Positions 17,929-28,131 are shown, numbered from the stretch's first letter. The stretch: DNA of 64,000 bases from Aureispira sp. CCB-QB1 (GCA_945870185.1 CAMBRK010000015.1:1-64000); one strand, 5' to 3'. Translations and numbers: made by a program. Notes: a model not told the origin generated them from the sequence alone.

Positions 17929-18825
17929 ATGAAGTCTTTAATTTCAACCCCAGCACTAGAAAAAATCCAACCCACCTTTGGGAGATCTTTTTCTATGAGA
18001 AAGTTCGAAGAAATTAATCCAAATAATCAGCCTTTTTGGCACTTTCATCCCGAACTCGAAATTGTATATATCAAAAAAGGCAGCGGCAAAAGACATGTAG
18101 GCAATCATATATCTTATTTTAATGGTGGCGATCTCATCATGCTCGGCCCCAATCTTCCGCATTATGGTTTTACAGATCGTCTTGCAGGAGATACATCTGA
18201 AATAGTGGTACAGATGAGAGAAGATTTTTTGGGTAGAAATTTTTTTAAGCTTCCAGAGATGCAAACAATTGAAACTTTATTTGAAAGATCCAAGGCAGGT
18301 CTTTCTTTTTATGGCAATACCAAAGACGAAGTAGGCAGCAGGCTCAATAGTTTGTTTTATATGGATCCATTTGATGCACTTATGGAGTATGTACGTATCC
18401 TTCATCTCCTAGCTGATTCCAAAGAATATAACGTACTCAATGCCACAGGCGTAGCACTCATAGTCCAAGGTCAAGATACGGATAGGATCGATACTATATA
18501 TAAGTATGTGCGGAAACATTTTACAGAAACGATACAGCTAGAAGATATATCTGCCATAACCAATATGACTGTTCCTTCCTTTTGCAGATATTTCAAAAGA
18601 GTAACAGGAAAGACATTTACTGAATTTGTCAATGAATTTAGAATCGTCCATGCTTGTAAACTTCTGAGTGAAGAAAGGCATACCATATCGGAAGTGTGTT
18701 ATGAAAGTGGTTTTAATAATTTTTCACATTTTAATAGGTTGTTTAAGGAAAAAACCGGCCAAAGTCCCAATGCTTACCGAAAATCAGTAGAGAAGGTAGT
18801 ATATGATGAACATTATATAGGATAA
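17929..18825 (+). CDS. AraC family transcriptional regulator
   Basis: The 298-residue protein has an N-terminal cupin sensor domain (HFHPELEIVYIKKGSGKRHV, about residues 38-57, and GGDLIMLGPNLPHYG) and a C-terminal pair of helix-turn-helix motifs (from about 190), ending in the family signature VCYESGFNNFSHFNRLFKEK. Such proteins often sense a sugar or similar ligand and activate nearby genes. TAAATTTG at 17901-17908 is a likely -7 box. The neighbouring GH13 and glgB genes make carbohydrate control plausible, but no binding site was found. No tandem partner gene. Confidence 0.9.
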   Translation: MKSLISTPALEKIQPTFGRSFSMRKFEEINPNNQPFWHFHPELEIVYIKKGSGKRHVGNHISYFNGGDLIMLGPNLPHYGFTDRLAGDTSEIVVQMREDFLGRNFFKLPEMQTIETLFERSKAGLSFYGNTKDEVGSRLNSLFYMDPFDALMEYVRILHLLADSKEYNVLNATGVALIVQGQDTDRIDTIYKYVRKHFTETIQLEDISAITNMTVPSFCRYFKRVTGKTFTEFVNEFRIVHACKLLSEERHTISEVCYESGFNNFSHFNRLFKEKTGQSPNAYRKSVEKVVYDEHYIG

Positions 18826-19228
18826 AGAGATGCTTGATTTTTCATTTAAGCGCTTCTTACCTTAAGAATAATGTTAAGATTATTTATTATAGTTGACTTG
18901 GCATCCTAAAAAGGTAGTATTATTTAAATTTTTCAATTTACCATCTACTCCTTATTGAGATAATTTACTTTTTATCACCATGCCAATAATAATAATAAAC
19001 ACCATAACAGGAAAATACTTGGAGTCACATAAATTTTGTTTGTTCATCTTTGATATATTTAACACCAAAAGTACCATAAAGTAGTGCGCACTCTTTTATC
19101 CGATCCTGCTAATAACATGTATTGGACACAAAAACCTTTGATTCGAAAGTACATGGAAATGAAAAGCAACTATTTGTTTGTTGGATTCCAATTATTATTT
19201 GTATTTTGCTACCCAAAGTAAAATAGAT
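18826..19228. other. Gap between the AraC gene and glgB
   Basis: About 400 A/T-rich bases without a convincing open frame, repeat or RNA. The glgB frame extends into the right end as far as a TTG at 19178, but no coding-like start context is seen there. No clear promoter for glgB was identified. Confidence 0.5.
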
Positions 19229-21229
19229 ATGGATTCCACTAATGTTGCCGTGCATTCGCTCTTTACAGAGTTTGACATTTCACTATTCAAAACTGGAAAA
19301 CACTACCACTTGTACACCAAGTTGGGGTCGCACCCTATGGTTTTGGATGGTGTGGAAGGTTGTTACTTTGCTGTATATGCCCCCAATGCTCAGAAACTTT
19401 TTGTTGTTGGAGATTTCAATCAATGGAAACACGATGGTTACATGCTTTACAGTAGATGGGATGGCTCCGGTATTTGGGAAGGTTTTATACCTGGTGTGAA
19501 ACATGGCATGGTGTATAAGTATAAGATATTTCCACACAATTACGGTCGCATAAGAATGAAAGCCGATCCTTATGCCTTTAAAGCTGAAAAACCACCAAAA
19601 TCCGGATCTATTGTTTGGGACATTAAGTATAAATGGCAAGACGAAGAATGGCTTAAAAATCGCCCTGTGGTCAATGCTCACAATCAGCCTCATACTGTTT
19701 ATGAAATGCATTTTGGCTCATGGCGTCGCAATATAGAAGAAAACAGATCGCTGACCTATACAGAAATGGCAGACCAGTTGATACCATACCTTAAAGAGAT
19801 GGCCTATACTCATGTGGAATTTCTCCCTTTGGCTGAGCATCCATACGAGCCGTCTTGGGGATATCAGGTCACCGGATACTTTGCTGCTTCCAGTAGATAT
19901 GGTGATCCTGAAGAATTAATGTTGCTCATAGATCGAATACACCAGGAAGGCATAGGAGTGATTATGGATTGGGTCCCTGCACATTTTCCGTCTGATGATT
20001 TTGCATTAGCCACATTTGATGGATCTTGTGTATATGAGCATCCTGATAGACGCAAAGGTTTTCATCCTGATTGGAATACCTTGATTTTTAATTTTGGACG
20101 ACCTGAAATCAAGAGTTTTTTGATATCCAATGCATTTTTCTGGCTGGAGCAGTATCATATAGATGGTCTAAGGGTAGATGCGGTGTCTTCTATCGCTTAC
20201 CTCGACTATTCTAGAAAAGAAGGAGAATGGGAACCTAATCAATACGGTGGTAGAGAAAATCTGGATGCTATAGCTTTCTTACAAGAATTCAATACCGCTG
20301 TTTATGGAGCTTTCCCAGGTATACAAACTATAGCGGAAGAGTCTACATCCTATCCTATGGTTTCGCGACCTATCTATCAAGGTGGGCTAGGTTTTGGTAT
20401 GAAATGGATGATGGGCTGGATGCATGACACCTTAGATTATTTCAAAAGAGAATTTATATACCGAAAGTTTCACCAAAATGACATCACTTTCAGTATTATG
20501 TATGCTTTTTCTGAAAACTTCATGCTAGCCTTATCGCATGACGAAGTAGTACACGGCAAAGCTTCCATGATCGGAAAAATGTCTGGAGACGAGTGGCAAA
20601 AATTTGCAAACTTACGTACTTTGTACGCCTACATGTTTACCCATCCGGGAACGAAACTGCTCTTTATGGGCAATGATATGGCACCATATACTGAATGGAA
20701 TTTTACGTGGCAACTCGATTGGGACTTATTACAATATCCTTCTCATCAGGGACTTAATAATACAGTCAAGGCACTGAATCAGTTATACAGAAAGGAAAAA
20801 GCATTGCATCATTTCAATTTTAGTCCTGAAGGATTCAAATGGGTAGATGCAGGTGACAGAAATAATTCTATCTTGATCACTCAAAGAAATTCTGATATAA
20901 AAAATGATGTATTACTAGTCATTTGCAATTTTAATGTACAGCCACACGCAGACTATAAAATAGGCATGGATGCCCAACAATCTTATGAACTGATCTTCAA
21001 CTCTGACGATTCCCAATATTGGGGAAGTGGATTTGGAATCAAGCCCAAAGTAAAGACCGTAAAAAAGGAATGGCATGGAAGAAACCATATGTTGGAATTG
21101 GATATACCACCTATTTCTGTTACTGTGTATAAATTGACATCCTATAAAGAAGACAAGCCCAAAGAAGTTGTAACAAAAACGAGCAAGAAGAAAGTAGATA
21201 AAAATAGGTTTACAGTACTCCTGTCCTGA
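19229..21229 (+). CDS. glgB: 1,4-alpha-glucan branching enzyme
   Basis: GlgB transfers alpha-1,4 chains to form alpha-1,6 branches during glycogen synthesis in the cytosol. The protein has an N-terminal CBM48 module (YFAVYAPNAQKLFVVGDFNQ) and a GH13 barrel with VIMDWVPAHFP, LRVDAVSSIAYLDYSR (nucleophile Asp), TIAEESTSYP (acid/base Glu) and ALSHDEVVHGK. The ATG at 19229 gives 666 residues, which fits the family; a TTG at 19178 would add 17 unconserved residues. The C-terminal lysine-rich tail is variable. It ends in a 20-base tail-to-tail overlap with the LysE gene. No glgA or glgC is in the window. Confidence 0.94.
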   Translation: MDSTNVAVHSLFTEFDISLFKTGKHYHLYTKLGSHPMVLDGVEGCYFAVYAPNAQKLFVVGDFNQWKHDGYMLYSRWDGSGIWEGFIPGVKHGMVYKYKIFPHNYGRIRMKADPYAFKAEKPPKSGSIVWDIKYKWQDEEWLKNRPVVNAHNQPHTVYEMHFGSWRRNIEENRSLTYTEMADQLIPYLKEMAYTHVEFLPLAEHPYEPSWGYQVTGYFAASSRYGDPEELMLLIDRIHQEGIGVIMDWVPAHFPSDDFALATFDGSCVYEHPDRRKGFHPDWNTLIFNFGRPEIKSFLISNAFFWLEQYHIDGLRVDAVSSIAYLDYSRKEGEWEPNQYGGRENLDAIAFLQEFNTAVYGAFPGIQTIAEESTSYPMVSRPIYQGGLGFGMKWMMGWMHDTLDYFKREFIYRKFHQNDITFSIMYAFSENFMLALSHDEVVHGKASMIGKMSGDEWQKFANLRTLYAYMFTHPGTKLLFMGNDMAPYTEWNFTWQLDWDLLQYPSHQGLNNTVKALNQLYRKEKALHHFNFSPEGFKWVDAGDRNNSILITQRNSDIKNDVLLVICNFNVQPHADYKIGMDAQQSYELIFNSDDSQYWGSGFGIKPKVKTVKKEWHGRNHMLELDIPPISVTVYKLTSYKEDKPKEVVTKTSKKKVDKNRFTVLLS

Positions 21230-21833
21230 AAAACAGAACGATACCAAATAAGATAAGGATGATACCAGCTATGCGCCCGAATATGATCATATGAATCTTT
21301 TTCATTTTGGACCTTATTGATTTTGCAAGAACAACTTTAAGGGTGTCAGTAATAATAATCGTAATCAAGATACTTGCAAAAAGTAATAATATACCAAACC
21401 CATCTGTCCCTTTACCAATAACATAAGAAGTCATCACTCCAATCCAAAAAACAAAGGTGAAAGGGTTTATAAAGTTGACAGCGAATCCTTTAGTGAAAAA
21501 TCCCCAATACGTTTTGGCAGAAAATGCTTTGGTTTGCTCATCACGATCATGTTTGTTGAGTATGGTAATGATGCCAAATATGATCAGAATACATCCACCC
21601 GCAATCCCTGTCCAATACTGAAAAGAAGGATTTTTTGCCAAATCATCGATTTGTCTGATAAAAAACCAAGAAGAAAAGATCACCAACAAATCACTGAACC
21701 AAATGCCAGAACCTACAGCTACTCCAGCCCTAATGCCGTGCTGGATTCCTGTCTGCGTCAAAGCTACAAATATGGGACCAAGCAACAAAGTCAAAGTCAA
21801 ACCCAGGATGACACCATCTAAGATAAATTGCAC
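21210..21833 (-). CDS. LysE family translocator
   Basis: The 207-residue integral membrane protein shows about six hydrophobic segments and the family opening (LGLTLTLLLGPIFVALTQTG with the conserved GP) plus NFINPFTFVFWIG. LysE/RhtB proteins export amino acids or related small molecules across the inner membrane; the substrate here is unknown. It is followed upstream on the same strand by pdxA with only 9 bases between, so the two are probably one transcript (pdxA first). Its 3' end overlaps glgB on the opposite strand. Confidence 0.88.
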   Translation of the reverse strand: MQFILDGVILGLTLTLLLGPIFVALTQTGIQHGIRAGVAVGSGIWFSDLLVIFSSWFFIRQIDDLAKNPSFQYWTGIAGGCILIIFGIITILNKHDRDEQTKAFSAKTYWGFFTKGFAVNFINPFTFVFWIGVMTSYVIGKGTDGFGILLLFASILITIIITDTLKVVLAKSIRSKMKKIHMIIFGRIAGIILILFGIVLFFRTGVL

Positions 21834-21842
21834 AATATGGCT

Positions 21843-22892
21843 TTATTCGTGAATGTCGGCAGATTTTTTTATTCTTCTGACTAGAGTGTTCTCACGAGAT
21901 TCATGATATTCTTTTCGGTTTTTCACCATATCTACAGCTGTAAAAAGAGCTTGCAAAAATGATGATTCTTCTGCAAGATTGTTTCCAGCTATATCGTAGG
22001 CCGTGCCATGATCAGGGGAAGTACGTATAAAACTCAGCCCACAAGTCACATTGGTACCACTACCAAAAGTTAATGCCTTAAACGGAATCAAACCTTGATC
22101 GTGATACATGGCTAATATAGCATCTGCCTTTGTCCATTGCCTACTACCAAAGAAACCATCAGCTGGATGTGGCCCTGTCACTACCATACCTTGTTTTTTG
22201 GCCTCTACTATGGCAGGTCGGATTATTTTTTCTTCTTCATCCCCTATGAGGGAGTCATCAGAAGCATGAGGATTGAGCCCTAATACACAAATCACTGGTC
22301 TTTCGTGTCCAAAGTCTTCCATTAGGGTTTTGTTTAAAAGCTTAATTTTTTCTATGATTAGCTCTTTGGTAATCAAACCTGATACTTTAGAAACAGGAAC
22401 GTGATTCGTAACCAAAGCTACCTTTAAAGCATCGCTTGACATCAACATCAAGCTGTTGGTTTTGCCATCATGGTGCGTAAAATATTCTGTATGCCCAGGA
22501 AAAGGAAATTTAGCCAATTGCATGGAATTTTTATTAATGGGAGCAGTTACTATGGCATCCAATCCTCCTTCTTTGATATCATTCATAGCTCTATCCAAAG
22601 CAAGATATGCATACTTACCTCCTTCAGCAGTAGCTTTACCCAAGGTAATGTTGACAGTATCATCCCAACAATTTACAAGGTTTACTTTATTATCGACAGC
22701 TTGTTTTGCAGAGTTTATAGAATGAAAAACTAAATTGTTATCTTTGACAATATTTTTATGATAAGACAATACCTTGTACGAGCCGTAGACAACGGGTGTA
22801 AATGTGTTTAATATGCTTGGATTAGAAAGTGCCTTTATGATTACTTCAGGGCTTATTCCATTAATATCCCCTATGGTGATTCCTATTTTCAT
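21843..22892 (-). CDS. pdxA: 4-hydroxythreonine-4-phosphate dehydrogenase
   Basis: PdxA oxidises 4-phosphohydroxy-L-threonine in the DXP-dependent route to pyridoxal phosphate. The 349-residue protein has the three metal-binding histidine regions: PGHTEYF, LGLNPHASD and YHDQGLIPFK, and the N-terminal IGITIGDINGISPEVI. The length suits the family. Only pdxJ and pdxB-type partners would confirm the route, and none is here. It has its own promoter and leads into the LysE gene. Confidence 0.95.
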   Translation of the reverse strand: MKIGITIGDINGISPEVIIKALSNPSILNTFTPVVYGSYKVLSYHKNIVKDNNLVFHSINSAKQAVDNKVNLVNCWDDTVNITLGKATAEGGKYAYLALDRAMNDIKEGGLDAIVTAPINKNSMQLAKFPFPGHTEYFTHHDGKTNSLMLMSSDALKVALVTNHVPVSKVSGLITKELIIEKIKLLNKTLMEDFGHERPVICVLGLNPHASDDSLIGDEEEKIIRPAIVEAKKQGMVVTGPHPADGFFGSRQWTKADAILAMYHDQGLIPFKALTFGSGTNVTCGLSFIRTSPDHGTAYDIAGNNLAEESSFLQALFTAVDMVKNRKEYHESRENTLVRRIKKSADIHE

Positions 22893-22915
22893 TAGAATTG
22901 TTTAAATTATGGGTA

Positions 22916-22923
22916 CAAAAGTA
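22916..22923 (-). promoter_or_regulatory. pdxA promoter -7 element
   Basis: TACTTTTG on the minus strand about 24 bases before the pdxA ATG; matches TAnnTTTG. The -33 box is unclear in this A-rich stretch. Confidence 0.45.
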
Positions 22924-23077
22924 ATAAAATAAAAATAAAAAGGAGCCAAGATTGAAATGTCTTTAATTCTGAACCGATTTTTTGGGTTTTGAAATGTAAT
23001 TGTGAATAGTAAAGATCCCTTGAGTATAATTAGCTATTCCCCTTCATATTATTCATCCTTGGCCTTTATCAAGAGAT

Positions 23078-23842
23078 TTATAAACTAATAAATTTACCTA
23101 GATCTAATGTCCAATCATAGGTGGTAGACTTTAATTTTACACTCTTGTTGGGGATGAGTTGATCATCCAATAAAATTTGTTTGATCCCTTCTAATCCGCC
23201 GAAATCTCCTCTAAACCAACTAAAAAGAGCAGTAACATAGGCTGTTTGTACTTTTTCATCATAAGATGTGTGTTTTCTTAGATAATTTTCTGAACTTAAA
23301 TTCAGTTGTTGATCTAGTCTTTCCCAATTATAAACAGCTACAGGAGGACAAGATATGGCACCACAATTTAATGCAAAATGAATTCTCCAGTTTCTTTGAT
23401 TTACTCTAAATTTTTTTTCAAAATCATCAACAAACCATCTTTTTAAATAACCCAAAAAGAATTCATGTTGTGATCCACGAATAATTCCATGTTCAATGTC
23501 AGCAAAACTCAATAGTTTGCCAGCTATATTGATTTGCTTTCCCTTAAAGAATGTTGATCTATCATTGTATTGGCTTGGATCTTTAGACAATATAATTTGT
23601 ATGTAAGCATTGTATATATTGACCCAAAATGCAATTTTTTGATGATCAGTCCCCAATTGTGCGTTTAATTGACTTTCGTTTGCATAGGATAGCGTTTTTA
23701 TAAACATCGAAACATCTTCCTTTTGCTGTATGGCTTGAATCATGTCTTCAGAAATAGACAAATAATTGATAGGCACACTTTGAGAAAATAAATTGAAAAC
23801 GAAACTAAAATTTAGAAGTACCAAAGCAATATATTTCTTCAT
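23078..23842 (-). CDS. DUF547 domain secreted protein
   Basis: The 254-residue protein has a signal peptide (MKKYIALVLLNFSFVFNLFSQ) and the DUF547 core: IAFWVNIYNAYIQIIL (about residues 68-83), IEHGIIRG and HFALNCGAISCPPVAVY, the last with the conserved CGAxSCP. DUF547 is widespread in Bacteroidota and plants, and its biochemical role is unknown; the fixed Cys/His residues could suggest an enzyme. The gene stands alone and is divergent from the glycosyltransferase. Confidence 0.88.
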   Translation of the reverse strand: MKKYIALVLLNFSFVFNLFSQSVPINYLSISEDMIQAIQQKEDVSMFIKTLSYANESQLNAQLGTDHQKIAFWVNIYNAYIQIILSKDPSQYNDRSTFFKGKQINIAGKLLSFADIEHGIIRGSQHEFFLGYLKRWFVDDFEKKFRVNQRNWRIHFALNCGAISCPPVAVYNWERLDQQLNLSSENYLRKHTSYDEKVQTAYVTALFSWFRGDFGGLEGIKQILLDDQLIPNKSVKLKSTTYDWTLDLGKFISL

Positions 23843-23946
23843 TTTTTATGATTTTATAGCAATCAAAACAAAATAATTATCTGAAAGTTATGAAAGTTAA
23901 GCGGTCATTTCATACTTTTGATTCTAATCAAAACAATCATTAACAT

Positions 23947-24636
23947 TTGCAAATTTCAATCATCATTCCTACCCAAAATGAATATTCTAATATTGTGAGA
24001 CTACTTGGTTTTTTTGAAAAAGCATTACATCACGAAATTTCAGAAATTATTGTTGTAGACAGCGGTTCATCCAGTGATTCGGTCAATCTTATTGACGGGC
24101 GCTTTAAATACATTAAAACGCATGTAACCAGTAGAGCATCTCAAATGAATGAAGGTGCAAAATTTTCTATAGGTAACGTTTTGGTATTTTTACATGCTGA
24201 CGTCACTCCACCACCTACTTTCGAATCCGATATACTTTCAGCACTAGATGCAGGAAACGAATTTGGGTTTTTTGCTTACAATTTTGACCCATCTTCCATT
24301 TGGTTAGATATCAATGCTTCCTTTACAGATAAAAAAGGACTGTTTGTTGGTGGTGGTGATCAAATACATTTTATAAAAAGATCAGTCTTTGATACCCTAG
24401 GTGGCTATGATGAAAATATGGTGGTCATGGAAGACTTCGAATTTTTCAAGAGAATAATCATAAACAAGATTCCCTACACAATTCTCCAAAACAGAGCCCG
24501 GGTTTCATCAAGGAAGTATATAAAAAATTCTTGGCTAAAAGTCAACTTTGCAAATTTAATAGCCTTTATTATGTTTAAATTAAACTTTGATTCGAAGACT
24601 ATTAAAAAGTACTATACAAAACTGTTAAATAAATAG
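23947..24636 (+). CDS. Family 2 glycosyltransferase (TIGR04283-like)
   Basis: The 229-residue protein is a GT-A type glycosyltransferase. It opens with ISIIIPTQNEYSNI and continues with IIVVDSGSSSDS and VLVFLHADVTPP (the DxD-like metal site reads HAD), then GGDQIHFIKRSVFDTLGGYDE and MEDFEFFKR. The pattern matches the TIGR04283 group, some of which lie near arsenosugar genes; no such genes are seen here. The start is a TTG at 23947, chosen because the conserved beta strand begins at residue 2 and no ATG precedes it. Cytosolic; acceptor unknown. Confidence 0.85.
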   Translation: MQISIIIPTQNEYSNIVRLLGFFEKALHHEISEIIVVDSGSSSDSVNLIDGRFKYIKTHVTSRASQMNEGAKFSIGNVLVFLHADVTPPPTFESDILSALDAGNEFGFFAYNFDPSSIWLDINASFTDKKGLFVGGGDQIHFIKRSVFDTLGGYDENMVVMEDFEFFKRIIINKIPYTILQNRARVSSRKYIKNSWLKVNFANLIAFIMFKLNFDSKTIKKYYTKLLNK

Positions 24637-24670
24637 GTGATTCTGCAGCTTTGCTCATAAAAAAATCATT

Positions 24671-25138
24671 CTAAATGCGCTCAGAAACCAACACTTTGTC
24701 TAAAAAACAATCTAAAGATTCGTTTAACAACTGAAAAACTTCATCAAACCTACCATCGTAATACGGATCAGGTACAGCCCTGTTTTGATTCTCATATTGG
24801 TAATTCATAAGCATCTTCACTTTATGAACTTCCTCTTCTGAATCACACAACTTGAGTATATCATTATAATTGGAAGTATCCATCGCTAAAACAAAATCAA
24901 AAATCATTAAGTCCTTTTTTGTAATCTTTCTAGATATTTGCATTGAAATGTCTACACCATTTTGACTAGAAGTCAGTACAGCTCGATGATCAGGCCTTTC
25001 GCCATCGTGCCATCCAGAAGTTCCAGCAGAGTCCACAAACCAATGACTTAGACTCCTTTCAACAATCTTTTTTTCCAAAACGCCCTGCGCCATCGGAGAC
25101 CTACAGATATTACCCAAACACACCATTAAAACTTTCAT
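24671..25138 (-). CDS. Low-molecular-weight protein-tyrosine phosphatase
   Basis: The 155-residue protein carries the active-site loop CLGNICRSP near the N-terminus (Cys at residue 7, Arg at 13) and the general-acid Asp in VPDPYYDG near residue 118. Relatives dephosphorylate tyrosine kinases of polysaccharide export or act as small-molecule phosphatases. The length and motifs are complete, so it should be active. It is convergent with the glycosyltransferase and divergent from trkA. Confidence 0.93.
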   Translation of the reverse strand: MKVLMVCLGNICRSPMAQGVLEKKIVERSLSHWFVDSAGTSGWHDGERPDHRAVLTSSQNGVDISMQISRKITKKDLMIFDFVLAMDTSNYNDILKLCDSEEEVHKVKMLMNYQYENQNRAVPDPYYDGRFDEVFQLLNESLDCFLDKVLVSERI

Positions 25139-25246
25139 GAATATATTTATTCTATAAGATTAACGAACCAAACCACGATTTGTGCTCCGATTTTATTAAT
25201 TTTTAATAAATAATATTTTTTATTTAAATGATAAAAATACTAGAGT

Positions 25247-25254
25247 TACATTTG
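25247..25254 (+). promoter_or_regulatory. trkA-trkH promoter -7 element
   Basis: TACATTTG about 79 bases before the trkA ATG fits TAnnTTTG. This would leave a leader of roughly 70 bases; no TTG at -33 is seen in the A/T-rich stretch. Confidence 0.35.
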
Positions 25255-25332
25255 CATCCCTAATAAAGCGACAAATATGCGTATTCAATTTGTTCTAGTG
25301 TATAAAAATTATACTTTACAAAAAATAAAGAA

Positions 25333-26670
25333 ATGAAAATAGTTATAGCAGGAGCCGGAGGTATTGGTTTCCACTTAGCAAAATTATTATCATCTGCTCA
25401 GCATGATATTGTAATAATCGACAGCAATCGAGATGTACTCGAATATGCACAAACTCACTTAGATGTACAGACCATATTAGGTGATGCTTCATCGATTAAG
25501 ATATTGGAAGACGCAGGGATGAATAATGTTTCGCTCTTCCTCGCTGTTACAACATTGGAAAATGACAATTTGATTTCATGTATTCTGGCAAAAAAACTGG
25601 GAGCTCAACAAACAATAGCTCGTATCAATAATATCTTCAATATCAAAAAAGAATTTAAGTCGACTTTTCAAGAACTAGGAGTGGATAAAATCATATCACC
25701 CTCGCTATTAGCATCTCAAGAGATAATTAGACTATTGGAGATGAGTCAAGTGACTGATCGTTTTGATTTTGAAAACGGTCAAGTAACGCTTATCGGTATC
25801 ACCATACATGATGATTCTTTTTATATCGGCAAAACCATAGCAGAAATCAAAGAGTTAAAAGGAACAATACACAGTCCTGTGGCCATTTTAAGAGGGCAAC
25901 ATACCATATTACCTAGAGCCAATACATCCATAAAAAAAGGAGATCACATTTATTTTATAACAGGTAAAAAAGATGTTGAATCTTTGCTAAATACGATAGG
26001 AAAGCCAGGAAAGAAGATCAAAAGTATTATGTTCGTAGGTGGCAATGTTATCTCTGTAACGGCGGCAAAACATTTAGAAAATGATTTTAAAGTCACTATC
26101 GTAGAAGAAAGCGAAAAACAATGTAAATGGCTTGTGGATCAACTCAATAATACCTTGGTTATCAAAGGAGATCCTTCCAATTTTGAACTCTTAAAAGAAG
26201 AAGGATTAGAGCAGATAGATGCTTTTGTAGCTGTGACTCATAATAGCGAAACCAACATCATGACCTCCTTAATGGCGGATACTGCTGGTGTGCATAAAAC
26301 GATAGCTTTGGTCGAAAATCTAGAATATACCCACATTTCTCAGAACATAGGTGTAGATACGATCATCAATAAAAAAATCATAGCGGCCAATAATATTTTC
26401 AGATATGTAAGAAAAGGTAAGGTGGAAGCCATAGCCAGTTTGCACGGTGTAGATGCAGAGGTTATAGAATATGTGATTGATCAGGAATCCAAACTCACCA
26501 AGTTTACCTTAAGAGAATTAAAACTACCCAATCAAGCTATCATCGGGGCTGTGATTAGGGGTCAAGAGACCATCATCCCCACAGGTGATTTTAGATTCAG
26601 TCTGAATGATAAAGTCATCGTTTTGGCTTTGCCTTCCATTATTGGAAAAATAGAGCAATTCTTCAGATAA
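25333..26670 (+). CDS. trkA: Trk potassium uptake regulatory subunit TrkA
   Basis: TrkA is the cytosolic NAD(H)/nucleotide-binding ring that gates the TrkH potassium channel. The 445-residue protein has two RCK units: the first begins KIVIAGAGGIGFHLAKLL with the acidic strand end VIIDSNRD, and the second begins SIMFVGGNVISVTAAKHL near residue 232 with TIVEESEKQC. Each is followed by a TrkA_C domain (such as FYIGKTIAEIKEL). The second Rossmann loop lacks the full GxGxxG (GGNVIS), which is common in TrkA proteins. The next gene, trkH, starts 1 base after its stop. Confidence 0.95.
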   Translation: MKIVIAGAGGIGFHLAKLLSSAQHDIVIIDSNRDVLEYAQTHLDVQTILGDASSIKILEDAGMNNVSLFLAVTTLENDNLISCILAKKLGAQQTIARINNIFNIKKEFKSTFQELGVDKIISPSLLASQEIIRLLEMSQVTDRFDFENGQVTLIGITIHDDSFYIGKTIAEIKELKGTIHSPVAILRGQHTILPRANTSIKKGDHIYFITGKKDVESLLNTIGKPGKKIKSIMFVGGNVISVTAAKHLENDFKVTIVEESEKQCKWLVDQLNNTLVIKGDPSNFELLKEEGLEQIDAFVAVTHNSETNIMTSLMADTAGVHKTIALVENLEYTHISQNIGVDTIINKKIIAANNIFRYVRKGKVEAIASLHGVDAEVIEYVIDQESKLTKFTLRELKLPNQAIIGAVIRGQETIIPTGDFRFSLNDKVIVLALPSIIGKIEQFFR

Positions 26671-26671
26671 T

Positions 26672-28126
26672 ATGAATATCAATTTTCAGCCGGTATCTAA
26701 TGTAATAGGGGTCCTTTTAGTACTATTGGCCAGTAGTATGTTTTTGACATCTGGAGTGGCAGCGTATAATGATTCAGAAGATTATCTTTACTTTATCCAA
26801 ACTGGTGCCATAACCTTAGTTTTTGGATTGTTATTTTGGCTATACAAGTTTAGTGCAAGCACTCAGGTAAACAAACGAGAAGGCTACTTAATTGTGGCAT
26901 TGGGATGGATGTTTATGGGTGTTTTTGGAGCCTTACCTTTTTATATTTCGGGTGTTGTACCTACGTACGCGGATGCTGTTTTTGAGTCCGTTTCAGGCTT
27001 TACGACCACGGGAGCCACTATCTTTAATGACATAGAAGCATTGGGTAAAGGTATGCTTTTTTGGCGTAGTCTGACGCATTGGATCGGAGGTATGGGTATC
27101 ATAGTGCTTACGGTAGCATTATTTCCATTGTTGGGGATAGCGGGTATCGAACTTTTTGTAGCCGAAGCTCCCGGACCAACAGCTGATAAAGTACATCCAC
27201 GTATCAAAGAAACTGCCAAAAGACTTTGGTTTATTTATTTAGGATTGACGATTTTACTTTTTTTTATACTTTGGGCAGAAGGTATGACTCCTTTTGATGC
27301 GATCAATCATGCATTTGCAACAATGGGTACAGGTGGTTTTTCTACCAAAAATGCCAGTATTGCTTTTTTTCAATCTCCATTGATAGAATATACACTCGCA
27401 TTTTTTATGTTTCTGGCAGGATGCAATTATGTCGTTTTATACTATCTGTTTAAAGGGAAATTTGCGAAAGTATGGATCAATGAAGAATTTAGATATTACT
27501 CGTTATTCATTTTGATCACGTCGCTGATCTTGGGATTATGGATCAATTTTATGGTCGGAGGTGACTATGAAGTAAACTTTAGAAATGGCCTATTTATGTT
27601 GCTGAGTTTAATCTCAACCACAGGCTTTGTTACTGCAGATTATACGACCTGGAGTCCTGGATTGACGATGTTTTTCTTTTTATTGCTCTTTTTGGGAGCC
27701 TGTGCAGGTAGTACAGCTGGCGGTATTAAGTTCATAAGGCATATGGTTTTTGTGAAAAATACCTATCTGGAGTTTAAAAGAATCCTACATCCTAGGGCTA
27801 TGATTAGAATTAAGATCAATAAAGAACTGGTAGCTCCCAGAGTATTGACGCACATTTTGGTGTTTTTATTGGTATACTTATTACTATTTATTTTAGGATC
27901 GTTAATAATTACAGTGATTGGGATAGATTTTCTAAGCGCCATAGGTGGTGTTGCCACTACTTTGGGCAACGTAGGGCCAGCCATAGGCGAATTGGGGCCA
28001 GTAAACAATTTTTCGGCTGTGCCCACAAGTGCCAAATGGGTTTTTTCTGCCTTGATGTTACTCGGTAGACTAGAGCTGTTTACAATACTGATTATATTTA
28101 CACCATTCTTTTGGAGGTCTAACTAG
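26672..28126 (+). CDS. trkH: Trk potassium transporter membrane subunit
   Basis: This 484-residue protein is the membrane channel of the Trk potassium uptake system. It shows about ten hydrophobic helices and the four pseudo-symmetric pore loops: SGFTTTGATIF, TMGTGGFSTKN, STTGFVTADY and TTLGNVGPAIG, each with the conserved Gly of the selectivity filter. The start lies one base after trkA, so the two are translationally linked. It should import K+ in osmotic adjustment. The gene is tail to tail with the GLPGLI gene, with 5 bases between. Confidence 0.95.
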   Translation: MNINFQPVSNVIGVLLVLLASSMFLTSGVAAYNDSEDYLYFIQTGAITLVFGLLFWLYKFSASTQVNKREGYLIVALGWMFMGVFGALPFYISGVVPTYADAVFESVSGFTTTGATIFNDIEALGKGMLFWRSLTHWIGGMGIIVLTVALFPLLGIAGIELFVAEAPGPTADKVHPRIKETAKRLWFIYLGLTILLFFILWAEGMTPFDAINHAFATMGTGGFSTKNASIAFFQSPLIEYTLAFFMFLAGCNYVVLYYLFKGKFAKVWINEEFRYYSLFILITSLILGLWINFMVGGDYEVNFRNGLFMLLSLISTTGFVTADYTTWSPGLTMFFFLLLFLGACAGSTAGGIKFIRHMVFVKNTYLEFKRILHPRAMIRIKINKELVAPRVLTHILVFLLVYLLLFILGSLIITVIGIDFLSAIGGVATTLGNVGPAIGELGPVNNFSAVPTSAKWVFSALMLLGRLELFTILIIFTPFFWRSN

Positions 28127-28131
28127 ATTAT